Shown: piece after piece, positions 1 to 13,038 of the stretch
Position numbering within the stretch: the stretch's first letter is position 1
Layout of the letters: the number at the start of each line of letters is the position of its first letter
NCBI RefSeq assembly: GCF_030463565.1
Contig: NC_134643.1
Coordinates: forward strand, 7,114,657 to 7,178,656
Source of the DNA: Pelecanus crispus
Taxonomy: Eukaryota; Chordata; Aves; Pelecaniformes; Pelecanidae
Length of the DNA stretch: 64,000 nucleotides
Reading direction: 5' to 3'
Translations under genes and position numbers: made by a program
Notes under the pieces: model-generated
Told to the model about the DNA's origin: nothing
Databases searched by the model: none
What the model saw: the letters and a program-made list of their open reading frames with translations, nothing else

Positions 1-2864
1 AAAAAAATAATTTTACACCAATTTTACAGTACAGGATCCTGATGCTTCAGAGCTGTTCACAGGAAAAAGCCCCAAGGCAGGGGGAAATGCAGAAGTAACA
101 CAAGGGGGAGGTTTCTCATCACTTTTCATTCCTCCAGGAGGATATTAGCTGCATATTTATGCCAAACAATATTGTGCATGTTTTTTACTTTGGCATAATA
201 CCTCCTGCCTTGCTCTTTATCTGATCTCCTGGATGAATCAGTCGATTCATCTTCCAGATCCTCAGCTGAAATTTCTCAGTGTAGCAGTAAGCAAAACAAA
301 GCTTGTGCATGTCCCAATGGTTTCAGATTCCTTCCCTCTCATTTAATTAGTTCTTGTAGTAGTTAACAGCCACCAAGTCTGGTCTCTGTTTCCCCCTGTG
401 GGTTATGAGAGTCTCATTTACACATGATCTCAGGAGGCATCAGGTAGAAGAGGAGGGCTTTGCCACTCTGGTCCTCAACATTTTTTTTTTTTTTTTTTTT
501 TAATATTTTTGCTGAATCTTCATTTCCAGGCTAAGTGTTGCAGCCAACTGACATCAGTGGAGGATAACTGGCTCAGGTTTTCCTGCACACTGCCGTGTTT
601 TTGAGGAACAATTTGAGACTGTTAGGACACATCACCCAAATTAACTTTACCAGATATTGGGTCCGGGTTTCTCATCTCTAACAAGCTCCTCTTTGAGCAC
701 TGCAATGTGCTGCACAGGCTGTCGAATATAGAGGGACTTGTGGCCATCCTGGCCCTGAAAAAACAGCTATAAGCTTCAGCAACTACCCATATGCCCTAGT
801 ATCCCCACAGATGTCTGAATGACATTTTCCTTCACAGAATATCAAGGAATAATGATGGGCAAATCTGTGCATCCCTGCAAAGACTTCTTATTGATGGTTG
901 GTAAGCAAACTTGAGGAAAAATTATTACGTGCCTTGGAGTAAAAAGGAGCATTGGCAGGACCTTGGAAAGCTGAGATTGTGTCCATATAATATTTCAGTG
1001 AGCAAAGTTGTGCCAGGAGAAAGCTGAGGGGGAAGGTTAGCAGTAAAAAGCAGCAGCTTTCTATTGCTTAAAAAAAAAAAAGAAAAAGTAGATTCTGCGA
1101 AAATATTTAAATGTCTTCTTACAGTGAAAAACCTGAAGTGAGTCTTTCCCATCTGTTTTTTTCACATTTCTAAATAAGCGTATGATTATTTTTTAATGTT
1201 TTCTCCATAGGGTGTTAAAGTGTTACTAAGTGACGCTGGTTCCCAAGCCTCTATTTTTAAGACCCCACCACGATTGCTTTGCAGCAAAGATGTGCTAAGG
1301 CTTGCATTTGACTCTGTAGTGCTCAAAGACTTCAAGTTCTCATTATCACTATGGCAACTATTAATCATTCGGTTTTTGTAACATGATAAATACATGCCCT
1401 CAACTAGAAAGCATGTTATAAATCACTGGAGTACCCTCAGAGCTGCTCTGCATAGCACTAAGTCACCCAAAGGAAAGCACAAGTACAGCAGCAAGCATGT
1501 GAAAGTGTTGCAGCAAACCTTGTGAGCTGGGTCATCAGAAGAACAAGGTAATCAAGTTCTCAGTTAGGTTTTTGTTTGATTTCTCAAAACAGGAAATGCT
1601 CATGGTATAAAGCATTTACTCTAAAAGGTAGAAGCTTAGAAGTGTTGTAGTCATGCATGTCTCTGCCATGCACTGGGAGATGGCATGGTGACCCACCACA
1701 TTACCTCCGAGTTGGATCCGCCAGGCAAGGATGAAATTTCAGGTCTTGAAGACAGTATAGGTGCATCTGCAAGGATCTCCATTCTCCAAAACAAAGTTGA
1801 TATGATTTTTCTTGGGCACAGAGCTATACTGACATGGCTACACTGTGTAATCTTGGAGCTAACATGAGGGTATCTCCATTGTGCTGCACAGCATGAGTAC
1901 GTCATTTATATGGTTACAAACCAAGAGCCAGCATAAGACATCCTCTGCTCTCCTCCCTCCTTGTTCTAGCCCCCATAGGCTCTTTCTAGTCACCAGATGC
2001 TTGAAGAAAATGTCCACTAAGAAATTTAAGCAGCCGCATTAGCACCAAGCAAGACTCAAAAATAGCTCTCTTGGCCATACTACTACATTGTTGGCCATAG
2101 CAAAGCCCCCTCATTTCACTTGCCCTCACCAAGAGCAGTTGAGGCAGACTGCCTTATAGCCAAGCTGACTGGGGAGAGCAGCCCGTAGTGCAGATGGGAC
2201 ACTGTCCACATTGGTCAGCAGCTTGACTTAGGTTTCCATGGGATGCCTTATGGCCCTCAAACATTTCAGGGGGGAGAACTTCCCCAGAAGGCCCCCTCCC
2301 AGTTCATACTTCACAAGCTGTTCCTGTTACATCTTTACAGCATGATGGTGAGCGTGAGTTCAGTGTTCCAGACCAGGGAATGAGATGTCTGAACGTGCAA
2401 AGCATGGTAGGAACATGTTAGAGAACTGGCCTGGTCCTGTTTCTGGAGCCTATGCTGATTTATCATGGCAGCTATGCCCAAGAGCCTTCTCCACTTGACT
2501 TAGCTGACTCCAGAAGCAGCCCCTGCAGCTAACTAGCATGCTTATAGCATGGGGGAGTGAGCGTAACCGTTAACAGGACAAGAAGTGTCACTGGCAGCTG
2601 GAGACTCCCAACTGCCGTGAAACAACTTAGCCCTCATACTGACAGGACACAATCAAGAGTGAAATCCACCACCCAACATCACTTAGTCTTTGGACCTCTT
2701 TTGAGACAACTAGTGATTTTTTTCATGGGTCAATCTGAATTTTATACAGTAAGAAGAGGCCTAAGGCCATCATTTATACAGGTCACTGGCACTGGCAGCT
2801 GGTGGCAGCTTCAAAAGGCTCTGCAGTATCAGTATCAGTGGTATCCCAGAGCATCTCCTTTGTT
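1..2864. other. Intergenic, nothing supported
   Basis: Unique-looking, moderately AT-rich sequence with only short chance frames and the T run at 481-501. No CELF2 exon or 3'UTR hallmark recognised. Confidence 0.6.
481..501. repeat. Poly(T) tract, 21 bp
   Basis: Uninterrupted T run. No adjacent retroelement recognised. Confidence 0.95.
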
Positions 2865-3469
2865 CCATAAGCAAGACAAGGGAATTGATTATTCGCTTTT
2901 ATTTGGTTCTTGTGAGACCACATCTAGGGTACTGTGGCCAGTTTGAGGCCACCAAGAGAGTGATCAGCTAATTGGAGTGAGTGCAGTTTGGTGACAGTCC
3001 AAGATGATGAGGGAGCCAGAGTACATGATGTATGGTGTGAGACTGAGACGGCCAGTTTGTTCGTCCTGGAGAAGAGACAGCTTCAGGGGACGAGGAGGCG
3101 GGGTGGGATATTATAACTGTCTTCAATAACCTAATGGGTGGCTATAAAGAACACAGAGTCAGATGTTTCTCAGGGGCGTAACACAAAAAGACAAAAAGCT
3201 ACATGGAGAGGCTGGGCACAAGAATTTGCTGCAAGGACAACTCCAATTAGATATAGGGAAGGAAAAGTTCACCATGAAAACTGTTAAGCACTGGAACAGA
3301 GGTCCTGAAAGGAGGTGGGATCCCCATACTTGGAGACATTCAAAATTCAACTAGGCATGGACTTGAGCAACCTGATCTAACATTGAAGTTGGCCCAGCCC
3401 TCAGCAGCAGGTTGGACTAGGAACTCCCAAGGTCCCTTCCAGTCAAAATTGTACTATGATGCTGTGATC
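2865..3469 (+). mobile_element. CR1 LINE 3' fragment
   Basis: A 5'-truncated CR1 retrotransposon end. On plus it reads, in order, TTCTTGTGAGACCACATCTA, GGGTACTGTGGCCAGTTTG, GTTAAGCACTGGAACAGAGG, a GGTGGGATCCCCATACTTGG stretch, AGGTTGGACTAG, GGTCCCTTCCAGTC and a degenerate terminal ACTATGATGCTGTGATC octamer-like repeat, which matches the usual CR1 3' end. Many indels and substitutions show an old copy. No reverse-transcriptase frame survives. The 5' limit is approximate. Confidence 0.88.
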
Positions 3470-4336
3470 TTTTAGTTAGTTGATTCCTACCTAGCTAATC
3501 CCCAGCAGCATGTCACTGCAGAATACGTGTTACTTAATCCACCACTCTTTGATCTTTAGGACTGGAGTCAGTGAGGGGATCACTAGATGAACCCAGCTCT
3601 GGAGAGATCTTGTCTCCAGAGATTTATGAGAGCTAACTACATTCCTTGCTCAGCCTACATTTTATTTTCTTTCATCCTGCCCTGCCAAATCCCTGTGCCC
3701 AGTGTAGCAATTCTCCTCTGTGTTGTACAGAATCTGAAATAAAGAATTCAAAGATGCATGAGTGCCACCAGGAAAGGCTTTAGAATTAGCTTGTTGCTGT
3801 ACATCTTATATTCAGATTAATCAGGGAAATAATCACACACAATGTTCATAAATAGATGGATCCTGTGCTCCTAACAGAGGCTAAACTTGCAAAAAAAAAA
3901 TCAAAGGATGGTTTACGTCTGAGAACAGCAGGCTTAGCGGATGGAGAAAGAAAATCTTCTCACAGTATTTCTATTCAAGTCCAGCCTCAGCATAAGGTGA
4001 TCACGTTATGTATTTAAAAATGAAAAACTCCCATTTTTCTGAAGGGAGCTTTATCACAAGGATTATCTACAAAGGCTACACAGAAAGATGTCACAGCAAG
4101 GAATAATGTGCCAGACCGGATAGGAGCAGCAGTAAAGGGGCTCCGTGATGCCCGGCACAGTAGAGATACTGAGATAACGGCCTCTTTGTTCCATAAATGT
4201 CTTTCCATAACGCTCATTGCTGAACTACCAGAGCACTTTCAAGTCATGCACTGGGCAATATGACTAACATCTGTCATGTTTTTTCCTTTCATCCTGTCCC
4301 CAGGCTCAGAAGCTTGTGCAGTCATGAGGAGGGGGA

Positions 4337-4410
4337 GTTAATTACATCATATACATACATTTGTACGTACACATATGCACCCATGCACATGCACACACAC
4401 ATGCGCGCCA
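4337..4410. repeat. Imperfect purine-pyrimidine (CA/TA/CG) repeat
   Basis: Alternating stretch including ATATACATACAT, GTACGTACACATATGCAC and CACACACACATGCGCGCC. Confidence 0.8.
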
Positions 4411-4494
4411 ATGAAGTATCTTCCTTGCATATGTTGCTTTATTTTGCTTTTTGTCAGTAAGAGGAAGAGCTAGAAGAGGCACTTTCCGCAATCT

Positions 4495-4505
4495 GGGGGG
4501 GGGGG
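4495..4505. repeat. Poly(G) tract, 11 bp
   Basis: Eleven consecutive G residues on plus followed by AGAGA. Confidence 0.9.
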
Positions 4506-5389
4506 AGAGATTTGCAACACATTTAAAAGCAGAGAGGCATTTCTTTGAAGGTCTGAAATTCAAAGGTAGCACACCCAAAATTGCATCCTACAAGTAAAAG
4601 ACAGACATTATCTTAAAAAACATTAAAAAAATCACCCCTCCTCCAAAAGTTCCAGCCCAGAATACCCTTCCCTCTTCTCAAAACAAACAACTTCTGGCTG
4701 CAAAAAGCAATGTGAGACGTGGCAAGGCAAGAGCTGTAATGGTGTTCTCTTCCAAAGCAAACACTCAATGCTTTCATTACAGTGAAAAATAACAATGGGA
4801 GACAGAGCGTACATGATGTAAACACCTTTAATGCAATTCTAATTTTATTGTTGCTTCAAGATCACAGATTGTTATGGCAACTAAAGAGGGAAGGGGGGGA
4901 AACCTGATCGCAGCATTAATTTGATATCAGATTCATTTGTTCCACATTTGTGCTTCAACACATGCATAATAAACAATCCCAGTTAAAGAAAAATAATAAT
5001 ATTGAAGCTATAATAATGGTATAATGTAGTATCCACTTAACCCCCAAGTCTGGTTAAAAAAAATAAAAAATAAATCCTTTATGAGTCTATTACAGTTCCA
5101 GCTGCAATACAACTCACATTATAATCAATAACACTTGTAAAGCAGGAAGGCCAATTTTCAGAAATACAGTATATCAAAGCACTGAAAACTGCTAGACTGA
5201 CAACTGCAGCAGTAGCCCAATGCCCCAGCTGTAAACTCTGGGCAGGCATCTCAGCAGAAGCAGTAGATCCCACTCCGCTCCCTCAGATGGGATGTGGGCA
5301 GTGCAAAACCAAACATGGGGATGAATTCCTCAGTGCTGATGTGCCTCCGCCCAAGGAAAGACAATGCAGCTCCTGGATGCAGCCCTGCC

Positions 5390-6010
5390 TGGATGGGCGG
5401 GAGGCAGTTCTTGTGCTTTGTGAACCTGAGCCATGATGGTTGAGCTAGGATTTCGTTCCTAAACTCAGGCTGAGCGTGACAAAACTCTTGCAGATAGGCA
5501 GCTCCCCAACATGGTTAGAGCACTTGCCATGGATGTCACAGGTACAGCTCAAAACTCTGCACTGGCCATTAAAGCCAGGAACTTGAACTCACGTACGCTA
5601 CCTTGGGTCCCCATCCACAAGGACTTGGGCAGAGCTCCATCTCTAATGGAAGCAAATCTCCTGACTGGTTTCAGGATGTGCAGGGGGCAGCAGAAGAGGC
5701 TGAACTTCTCCGGGTGGACCTGCAAGCCTTCTCCTAATGAATTTTTGATTTAACAAGTTGTGGAGGAAACCTGCATAGGGCCCTACCCAAGCACGAGTTG
5801 TCTGAGAGCATGGAGTTGTTGCCTATAGCCACACACAGAAAAACACAGAGATGGATGATAAAACTTTTTGTTTCAGGAAATACTCTCAAGTTAGGAAGAT
5901 GAGGACTGGGGGCAATAACAGAGACAGTAAGCCCAGACAAGTGGTGTTGTGGTGGCTCGGATCTTCACTCAGGCTCAAATCTGGAACCAGCATGCGTGTT
6001 GGGTTTTTTT
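5390..6010 (+). repeat. Ancient sauropsid interspersed-repeat relic
   Basis: Segments such as CAGATAGGCAGCTCCCCAAC, GGTTAGAGCACTTGCCATGG, AACTTGAACTCACG, TTGTGGAGGAAACCTGCATA and GAGAGCATGGAGTTG resemble, in the same order, an old interspersed element that I remember from turtle and crocodilian genomes. The match is from memory and the copy is badly degraded. Class (L3/CR1-related LINE or derived SINE) is not resolved. Confidence 0.4.
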
Positions 6011-7341
6011 TCTACCACGCAGATAAGTGTCTCTGTTACCCACCATATAATGAAACTGGTATAGGTAGGAAGTGGAATATGTACATTTACATGTAAAGAC
6101 ACTCACACCCTCTCTATCAACAGGTCAAAATTCATCCTTTCATCCTTCCTGAGAATAAAAACTAACTGCAAAACCCTAAAATTTTCCACTAACCAGAATA
6201 CCCATTCTGCTCAGATCAATAAGTGTAAAGTAGAAAAAGATTGAAGCTACTTAAATGAGGGTTCTTAAGGGAACCGTATACATCTCTGATAAAGGGAAAA
6301 AAATAAGTGGCATCAGAGAAATGGAAGACACAAGCTATTGCCCTCCAAGGAATGTGATATCTGCAGCTTACCCAAACATAATTCAGGAGGCTTTGGGGCA
6401 TGAAGTCTGGTTTCACTTTGAAAAGGACCCATTATTAATAGTGTCATGGGTTTCTGGGATTACTGTGTGTCAGAGGTTTATTGTATGTTCATTTGCTCTG
6501 TTTACTAGCGATGTTTCTCCTCCAGATTCTCATCTTCCAGGGCTGTAAATGCAGCTTAGGATCTGAAAGGCAAGATGAGCTCTTCCAGGCTCATCCATCA
6601 AGAGTAATAAAGTGTCTCCTGGAGGTTACACATGGGTAAGCAAGAGCACAGTCTGATGGTGGTGGGATTACACCATGTGTCCGACAATTAGAAATTAATG
6701 ATCAATTCTTTCAGGTGATGCAGAAGGTAGAAAAGGCTCCGGTTCCTGAGTTCTGCTAATACACTGGGGCTGATGGTAGTAAAAACTGCATGCTCTTTCC
6801 CAGCCAGAAAACATAACTCTCAACACACAAAAAGCATCCAGGCTTACACACGTGAGAACATGCCTTTTCTATGTCCACCATTTTCAGAGTAGAAGTACGT
6901 TTTTCTCATACTTCTTTCTTTGAAGAGGTGAAAGCAGTAAAGCAGGATGTGGCCTGAGGGTCAGAAATATGAACACCCTGTTAGTGCAGAGTAAATTAAA
7001 ACATGAAAAACGGTTTCATAAAATTAGCTAATAAATGTAGAAACCAAAAATTAGTTTGTTGTGTTTCCAGACAATAGCTTCATTCAAATGTCAGTCTGTA
7101 GTGCAGCATTCAGAAGCACCATCCTGTGCCTGGGAGCCAGGTAAAACCATGTTTTAGTCCAGTTGTTCCAAATGTATCTGTATTCTTTCAGTGACAAAAG
7201 TAAAAGCAATAGGCCTCTTCACAAATGATTCCCAGACTCAGCAGTAAATTATAAACAACCAAACCCACTTCAGCAGAAACAGTGTTACATAGCTACCGGC
7301 TTCTAGTTCAGTGTTAATTATTGCCAGCAACATCGCTTCGA

Positions 7342-7363
7342 TTTTTTTTTTTTTTTTTTTTTT
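7342..7363. repeat. Poly(T) tract, 22 bp
   Basis: Uninterrupted T run. Confidence 0.95.
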
Positions 7364-7963
7364 AAGCTTATTTCTGGCTATTCATAGATGACAAGGAAAA
7401 CCAATGTCATAAACTAACCACCTATTGTGTTCACCATCACTGGTATTTGGTGCGTAAGATGGCAGCAGTAAATTCTTAATTAGTCAGAGCTACAGACAGA
7501 TCTTTTTATCTCCTGTACTGAACTGTCATCAGTCACTCCAAAGCATGGAGGCAAAGACTTCTAATGTTCTTGGTGATCAGGGCTGACTAACCTGCAATCT
7601 TTGAAAAGGCTTCAATCTTTACACACAGACCACCTCCACCAAGCTGACTACACAAAAACTGCGCTCAGGTGCACAAACATAATCTTTCAAGTTCTTCTGA
7701 CCCGCCAGTGTGATCTGTATTAGCTGACATGTCATGCAGAGTTGTAGGAATTCGTCTGCATGGTTGATCCAGCCATGACAGGAAGCTGAAACCTGACAAA
7801 ACCTCAAAGAGGAAACAGGGTGGAAACAATGGGCTTCCTACAGAGGAGAGCAAATTAGATAAGACAATGATCCTTTCTGGGCTTGCAGGCCAGGAATTGC
7901 CTTTATTTTCCATAAATAAACATGCAAGTGGTGGTTTGCTCATCCAGGTACTGGGATAATGGC

Positions 7964-7979
7964 TTTTTTTTTTTTTTTT
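7964..7979. repeat. Poly(T) tract, 16 bp
   Basis: Uninterrupted T run. Confidence 0.9.
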
Positions 7980-8317
7980 GCACAGGGACCATCATCCAAA
8001 GCTAACAAGGACAGGTTATTTGTGCAGAAATGGAAATATTTGTCCTTCATAGTTCATTTCTCATTTGACATTCTTTATTCCTGATTGTTCTGCTTTAAAA
8101 GATAGAAGCATCCAGCCATGGAGAAGCAATAATACCCAGCAGCAGAGGAAGCTGATGACACAGCACAAATTTTGCACTTTGCGCTTGGTGCCTGGCACTC
8201 AGCAACACCATGGGAGCTGAATCCAAAGGGGTTTTTCGTACAAACCCATTCAGCAGATTCTTCAGAATAACAAACACATTTCAATGAAGATCAGCCCATA
8301 AGCAAGGGGTAAGCAAT

Positions 8318-8347
8318 TAAAAAAATTAAATTAAATTAAATTAAATT
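8318..8347. repeat. (TTAAA)n pentanucleotide microsatellite
   Basis: About five copies of TTAAA, ending in TTG. Confidence 0.9.
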
Positions 8348-10619
8348 GACCCACCTGCTCCCATTGGGATTTTGCAAGTATTGAAACTGGGTCATGAATT
8401 TTGGCTACACAGTCTTGAAAGGAGGCATTTAGCCTCCAGATATTATCCTCAGTCTTCTTCTGGGATTCTTAGGCAATTTAGGCAAACTCAGATTTTTTTT
8501 TCCCCTCATCCCTTCTTTTCAATATGGAAATGAAACTTCTAAAAAGTCTTTTTCCAGACAGAAAGCAGAGCGTCAGCAGGGATTTTCAAACTCCCCTCAC
8601 CATGGCCTTTTGCAGTACTGTTGCCCAGAGCTGAAAATGTGAATTCAGATGTGATTGGATTTGGTCACTTTTGACCAGAATGCAACCTTGGATGTCTGCT
8701 TGATGGTATATCTTGGATGACATTGACTTGAGCTAAGAAGGAGCAATCAATCAAATTGCAGTGAGCCAATAGAGCCTGAATCTGCTCTTCTTTTTAATCC
8801 ATGAGATCCCAGTTGCAAGCAGCATAAAATAATTATAACTTGTGATTCTGAGGTTGATTTTTACAGTGAGTTTGAATTTTTCTTGTTTAAGTTTGTAACA
8901 TTTAGAGTATTTTGCGCTTTCAAGTACTTTTCTGCCTATGATCTCTCAGCAACTTACGGTGATTAATGGAAGCTCCAGTATACTCTTGTATGATAGAGAC
9001 ACAGGATTACAGCAGTTTCTTCTTCCAGAAATGAAAATTGCTTTCTCTAAGCCACTAGAATGAAGTAACTGCTGATGAATATTGACTTTAATGGCTACTG
9101 GGGATCTCTTACTCCACTACTAAAATTCAGCCACTTGTAGGATAAGAATGCAACTGCCACCCAGCTATCTGCAGCCACTGTGAAAAGCAGATCAGAGATG
9201 GCTGTTTCAGAGTCACAATGCAACAGAAATGGTAGCAAAATGCAGTTGACATCCAATGAAAGCAATTTCCCTAACCTGAAAATTATTTTTATGTGAAATT
9301 TAAAAAAAAGAAAAAAGAAAATTTAAAAGAAATTTTAAAAGGACTGACCTCTTTGAGTTAGGAACAGTTCAAAGCAAAATGTTTTCACCAAGCTGAAATT
9401 AAATATTTAAGAAGGTTATTTATTGGGAAATGTTGCCATTTGGTTTTAGATTTGATCCATTTCAGAAAATACTTTTGGACTTGCAGTGTTTTCAGTGCAG
9501 TGGAAATGCTGCTTGTGAGACTAACAGCACAGAGATGAGCCCCAAGACACTGTGCAGATGGATGGGAAGAGATATCCTGTGTCCCAAAGAACCTGGAGTC
9601 CAAAGAGATGAGTCAGGCAAAGCATGGAAAGGGATGGCAAAGACCAGCCTGGCATGATCTTTCCCAAAGATTGCAGGATGCCAGCGGTTACCCCAGGCCT
9701 CCCAAATCCCAATCTGATGTCTCTTCTGTTGAATCCCACCTTCTCATGGTAGTTCCATGCTTTCACTTGTGAAGGACTCTGAGCAGGTTGAGCTGCGCTA
9801 CCTTGCATGGCCAGACATGAAGGCAGGGCTTGAATTCTTGATGTTTCAGTCTATTTTATGATTATAACTGGCTCAGGTTTAGAATGAAAACAAATGAGCA
9901 AATGATTTGTAATTAATGTATTTTGCATTCATTACCTCACCCAAAAGGTAGCTCAGGTTAGTTTCCTGGCAAATACAGCCTGTTTTCTTTAAAGACGTAA
10001 AAGTCATTATGCAAATCTTGGCGCCAGAGGACCCATTTCTCTCAGCCTCACAGACACAGCCAACTCCACTGAGTGCTCTGTGGGCTCTACGGCTCTGTGG
10101 GCTGCCCTGATACCATGTTATTCATGTCCCAAAACAACCAAAGCCCCATGGCTGTGGTTAATATGGCACAGATTAAAGTCATCCTTTGCTAGGGAGCTTT
10201 CAGCCAGTGTGGCAGAGCTCATGCTGCCTGAAAACAGTTGTGCAAAAAGACCTTTAGTGACCCAGGCAATACCCAACCACCCCATGGACTCATTGCCCAG
10301 GGAGAAGACCTCTTATCTGTGAAGTGTGCATGGCAGGATCCGTTTTAAATATGCTAAGATCCCTCTTAACATAATTGAATATCACAGCTCAAGCCCTTCA
10401 GCCAGGATTTCTAGGATCTCTGAAGGTCCTACCATGGGCCCATGAGGAAGCAATACTTACCCACCCGCTGACCCTGAGCCTCTGCGTGTTGCACAAGGGA
10501 ACCCTCTGGAGAAACAGCACATCATTCTTAAGTGATAAAAACATCTTCTCCCGCCCTTCCTCTAGCTGTTAAGTAGCTATGCAAAAAATACCTGCTCTGC
10601 ACAATCAACAAGCAATAGT

Positions 10620-10785
10620 TGTCTGGTGGGACACGCCCTCCTCTGTGCACACGAGACCTGGAGCTGCTTGCAGTGGCTGCGGGGCGGCCCCCGCCCCTGG
10701 GAAGGGCTCCTCTGCGCTGCCCGGGCTCTGCCACATCAGCCAGCGATGAAGCTGTCGGCTGGTGAGTGCATGTGCAGGAGACGCA
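10620..10785. promoter_or_regulatory. CpG-rich patch, possible promoter or first exon
   Basis: A GC-rich stretch with several CpGs (CACGCC, CACGAG, GCGGGGCGGCCCCCGCCCC, GCGCTGCCCGGG, GCGATG, GTCGG) inside AT-rich flanks. On plus it contains ATGAAGCTGTCGGCT followed at once by GGTGAGTG, a good splice donor. No protein family is recognised. It could be the first exon of a non-coding RNA or simply a GC-rich patch. Confidence 0.25.
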
Positions 10786-13022
10786 CTAGAAGCCATTGAT
10801 TTTTATCCTCTGATGAAGTCTCACGTACAAAATCTCCTGCAAAAGGCAACTAGCCAGAGGTAAAAGAGACTCCTCAACATAAGGCAAAAATAACATTCCC
10901 ATCTCCCTCTTCAGCTGAGCCCGAGCGGGTGTGCAGCCATGCCGGGGCACCCAGCCCAGCACGGGAAACACCCCCACGGTGGTGCAATGGCCATGGTGAG
11001 GGAGACAGTTGCCTTCCCCCTGAGGCACAGGGCTGGTGGGCTCCCTGCGAGGCCATGGCGGTGTGTTCACACCTGGCGAAAATGCAAGTGACTGTTAAAA
11101 GAGCTTTGCCATGATCTGCAGTAGACTTCCACTGTTGTTAAGATGCTCGTGTCCTCTGTCCTGGAGGTGAGGTGGTCTCACCTTCCAGGTCAGGGAGACT
11201 GGGAGGGGAGCGAAAAGGGGTGCCTAGTTAAAGTTTAATTATGGTTTTAGCTGTCTAAGGCTTTTACATTGAATTGGCTTTCAGGTGCAAAGACTGGCCC
11301 TTAGGAGTCTCAGAGGAGAGGTCATCCTGGCTGATAGAGGCCAAGAGGTGTTGGTTTCTCCTTGTAGCTGTATCAGACACAAAATGAAAAGGCAGGATGA
11401 ACAGTTGGGACGGGTTTCACCTCTACATGCACTTGTGGTGAAAACAAAACAGCATGTCCCTGGCCCAGCCAGCCTCCCCGTGCCTGTGGGGACCCAGCGT
11501 GGCCTTCGGTGCTTGCCCGCCCCTCCTCAACCATACAGGATGTCAGGATGGGGCACGACTAGTTAGAAAAGACATTAAATGTGGTTTTCTGGTGAGAGCA
11601 GAGTCAGGATTTGGCAATCCAGGGCCAACCAGGGCTAGTGAAACGTCTCAGGAGAACAGTGGGAGAGATGGTGGGGGCTGAAATAACAAATGTGCTGACA
11701 AGAAAGCCGGTGGGTAGGAACTGATGGAGAAGGTGATCTGAAGAACGGACAACCAACCAGTCAATCAAAAGAACTGCTGGGTGAAATAAAGGCAGGAGCA
11801 ACTAGGCAGTGGAGGCAGCAGGGAAGTTGGTATGAGACAGTAGCTGACAGGTAGGGCGGGCGGCTGTGGTCCCACCGGGCAGCGGGAGGTAGCTCCAGAG
11901 CACCAGTCTGTCATTCCCCCTGGTATTTACTCCCCTCCCCTTCCCCTTTGATCAAATAATTGTCTTTTTATCCAGAATCCCCTTTTGCCTTTGCCACTGG
12001 CAGCCTCATCATTTATTATCTAACCCCTCCCTCCCTAAAGTGATCCTCCCCATCACTAGTCACTCACAGCCTCCCCAGTTCATCCTGCACCCAAACAGTC
12101 ATGGCTCATCCCCATCCGAAGCCAACCCACGTGCTCCAGTGTTTTTCCCTACCGTGCTACTGGGTGATGCAGAGGCAAGTCCAGAGCACCACTTGTCACA
12201 ACACTAATGAGCTGTCGATGTAAATGTGCTGCTGAATAAGGGACACACTCCTGCAGCTTCCACGCGTTCAGGGAGGCTCAGGCTCTGGGAAAAAACAACT
12301 GCCTGTGAAGACAGGTTATTTTAGCTGAATGTGCATTTATTCGGAGTAACCACACCATTTCCATTGGGTGCAGAAAGAGTGAGAGATGAAGCACAAAGGG
12401 AAGACCTGATTTTCTGTTTCTGTCACTGGAAGAAACAGAAGAAAAAGCTGAAGGCAGCTCTTGCCCATGTAGCCCCAGACAGGCCTGCAGTGATCTCCAG
12501 AAGGTTGTCTGGGGCTCCTTGAGCTCTCCCTGGGCACCACCAACCCAAGCCAGCTTGGTGCGAGCTATGTGGGCATGGGACCTGCACGGCCTTCGTGCCT
12601 CATCTTGGGTCAGAGGGGAGGTCTGTACGGCACAAGAGCTTCATTATCCCCTGCCATTACAACAGCAAATGGGGAACAGCTAGCAAAAGCCAAAAATAAA
12701 TTTAAAAAAATGACCTGTGACATTTGGGATAGCGTGTTTCCTGACAGATGAAAAATGTCACCACCAACTCTCTGTACATCCATGACAGATGAGCTGGCAA
12801 CTGCTCTAGGTCACAGCCAACCTTTGCTGAACTCACGCTGGCCATGCAGAAATGAGCCCCCCAGCCCTAAATCCCTGCCTGCACCCCCTCCAGCCCTTCC
12901 CACCACAAGCCCATGAGCTTGTGGGGGGGGACAGTTTGCTCCCTGAAAAAGGGCAGCAACAGGTAAAGCAACACTTTGCAGTTTTGAGTAGAATCCAGTA
13001 AATAGCTTGGAATCAGAAAAGG

Positions 13023-13038
13023 AAAAAAAAAAAAAAAA
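13023..13038. repeat. Poly(A) tract, 16 bp
   Basis: Uninterrupted A run. Confidence 0.9.

Larger units (their letters stand above)
3470..5389. other. Intergenic, simple repeats only
   Basis: Holds the purine-pyrimidine repeat near 4.37 kb and the G tract at 4.50 kb. No gene recognised. Confidence 0.6.
6011..10619. other. Intergenic, nothing supported
   Basis: AT-rich. Homopolymer and TTAAA repeats are listed separately. Short frames on both strands show no protein-family signal. Confidence 0.6.

Noticed and set aside
2557..2946. A 129-codon plus frame running into the CR1 fragment
   Set aside because: Its end lies in the non-coding 3' part of CR1 and the start has no protein similarity.
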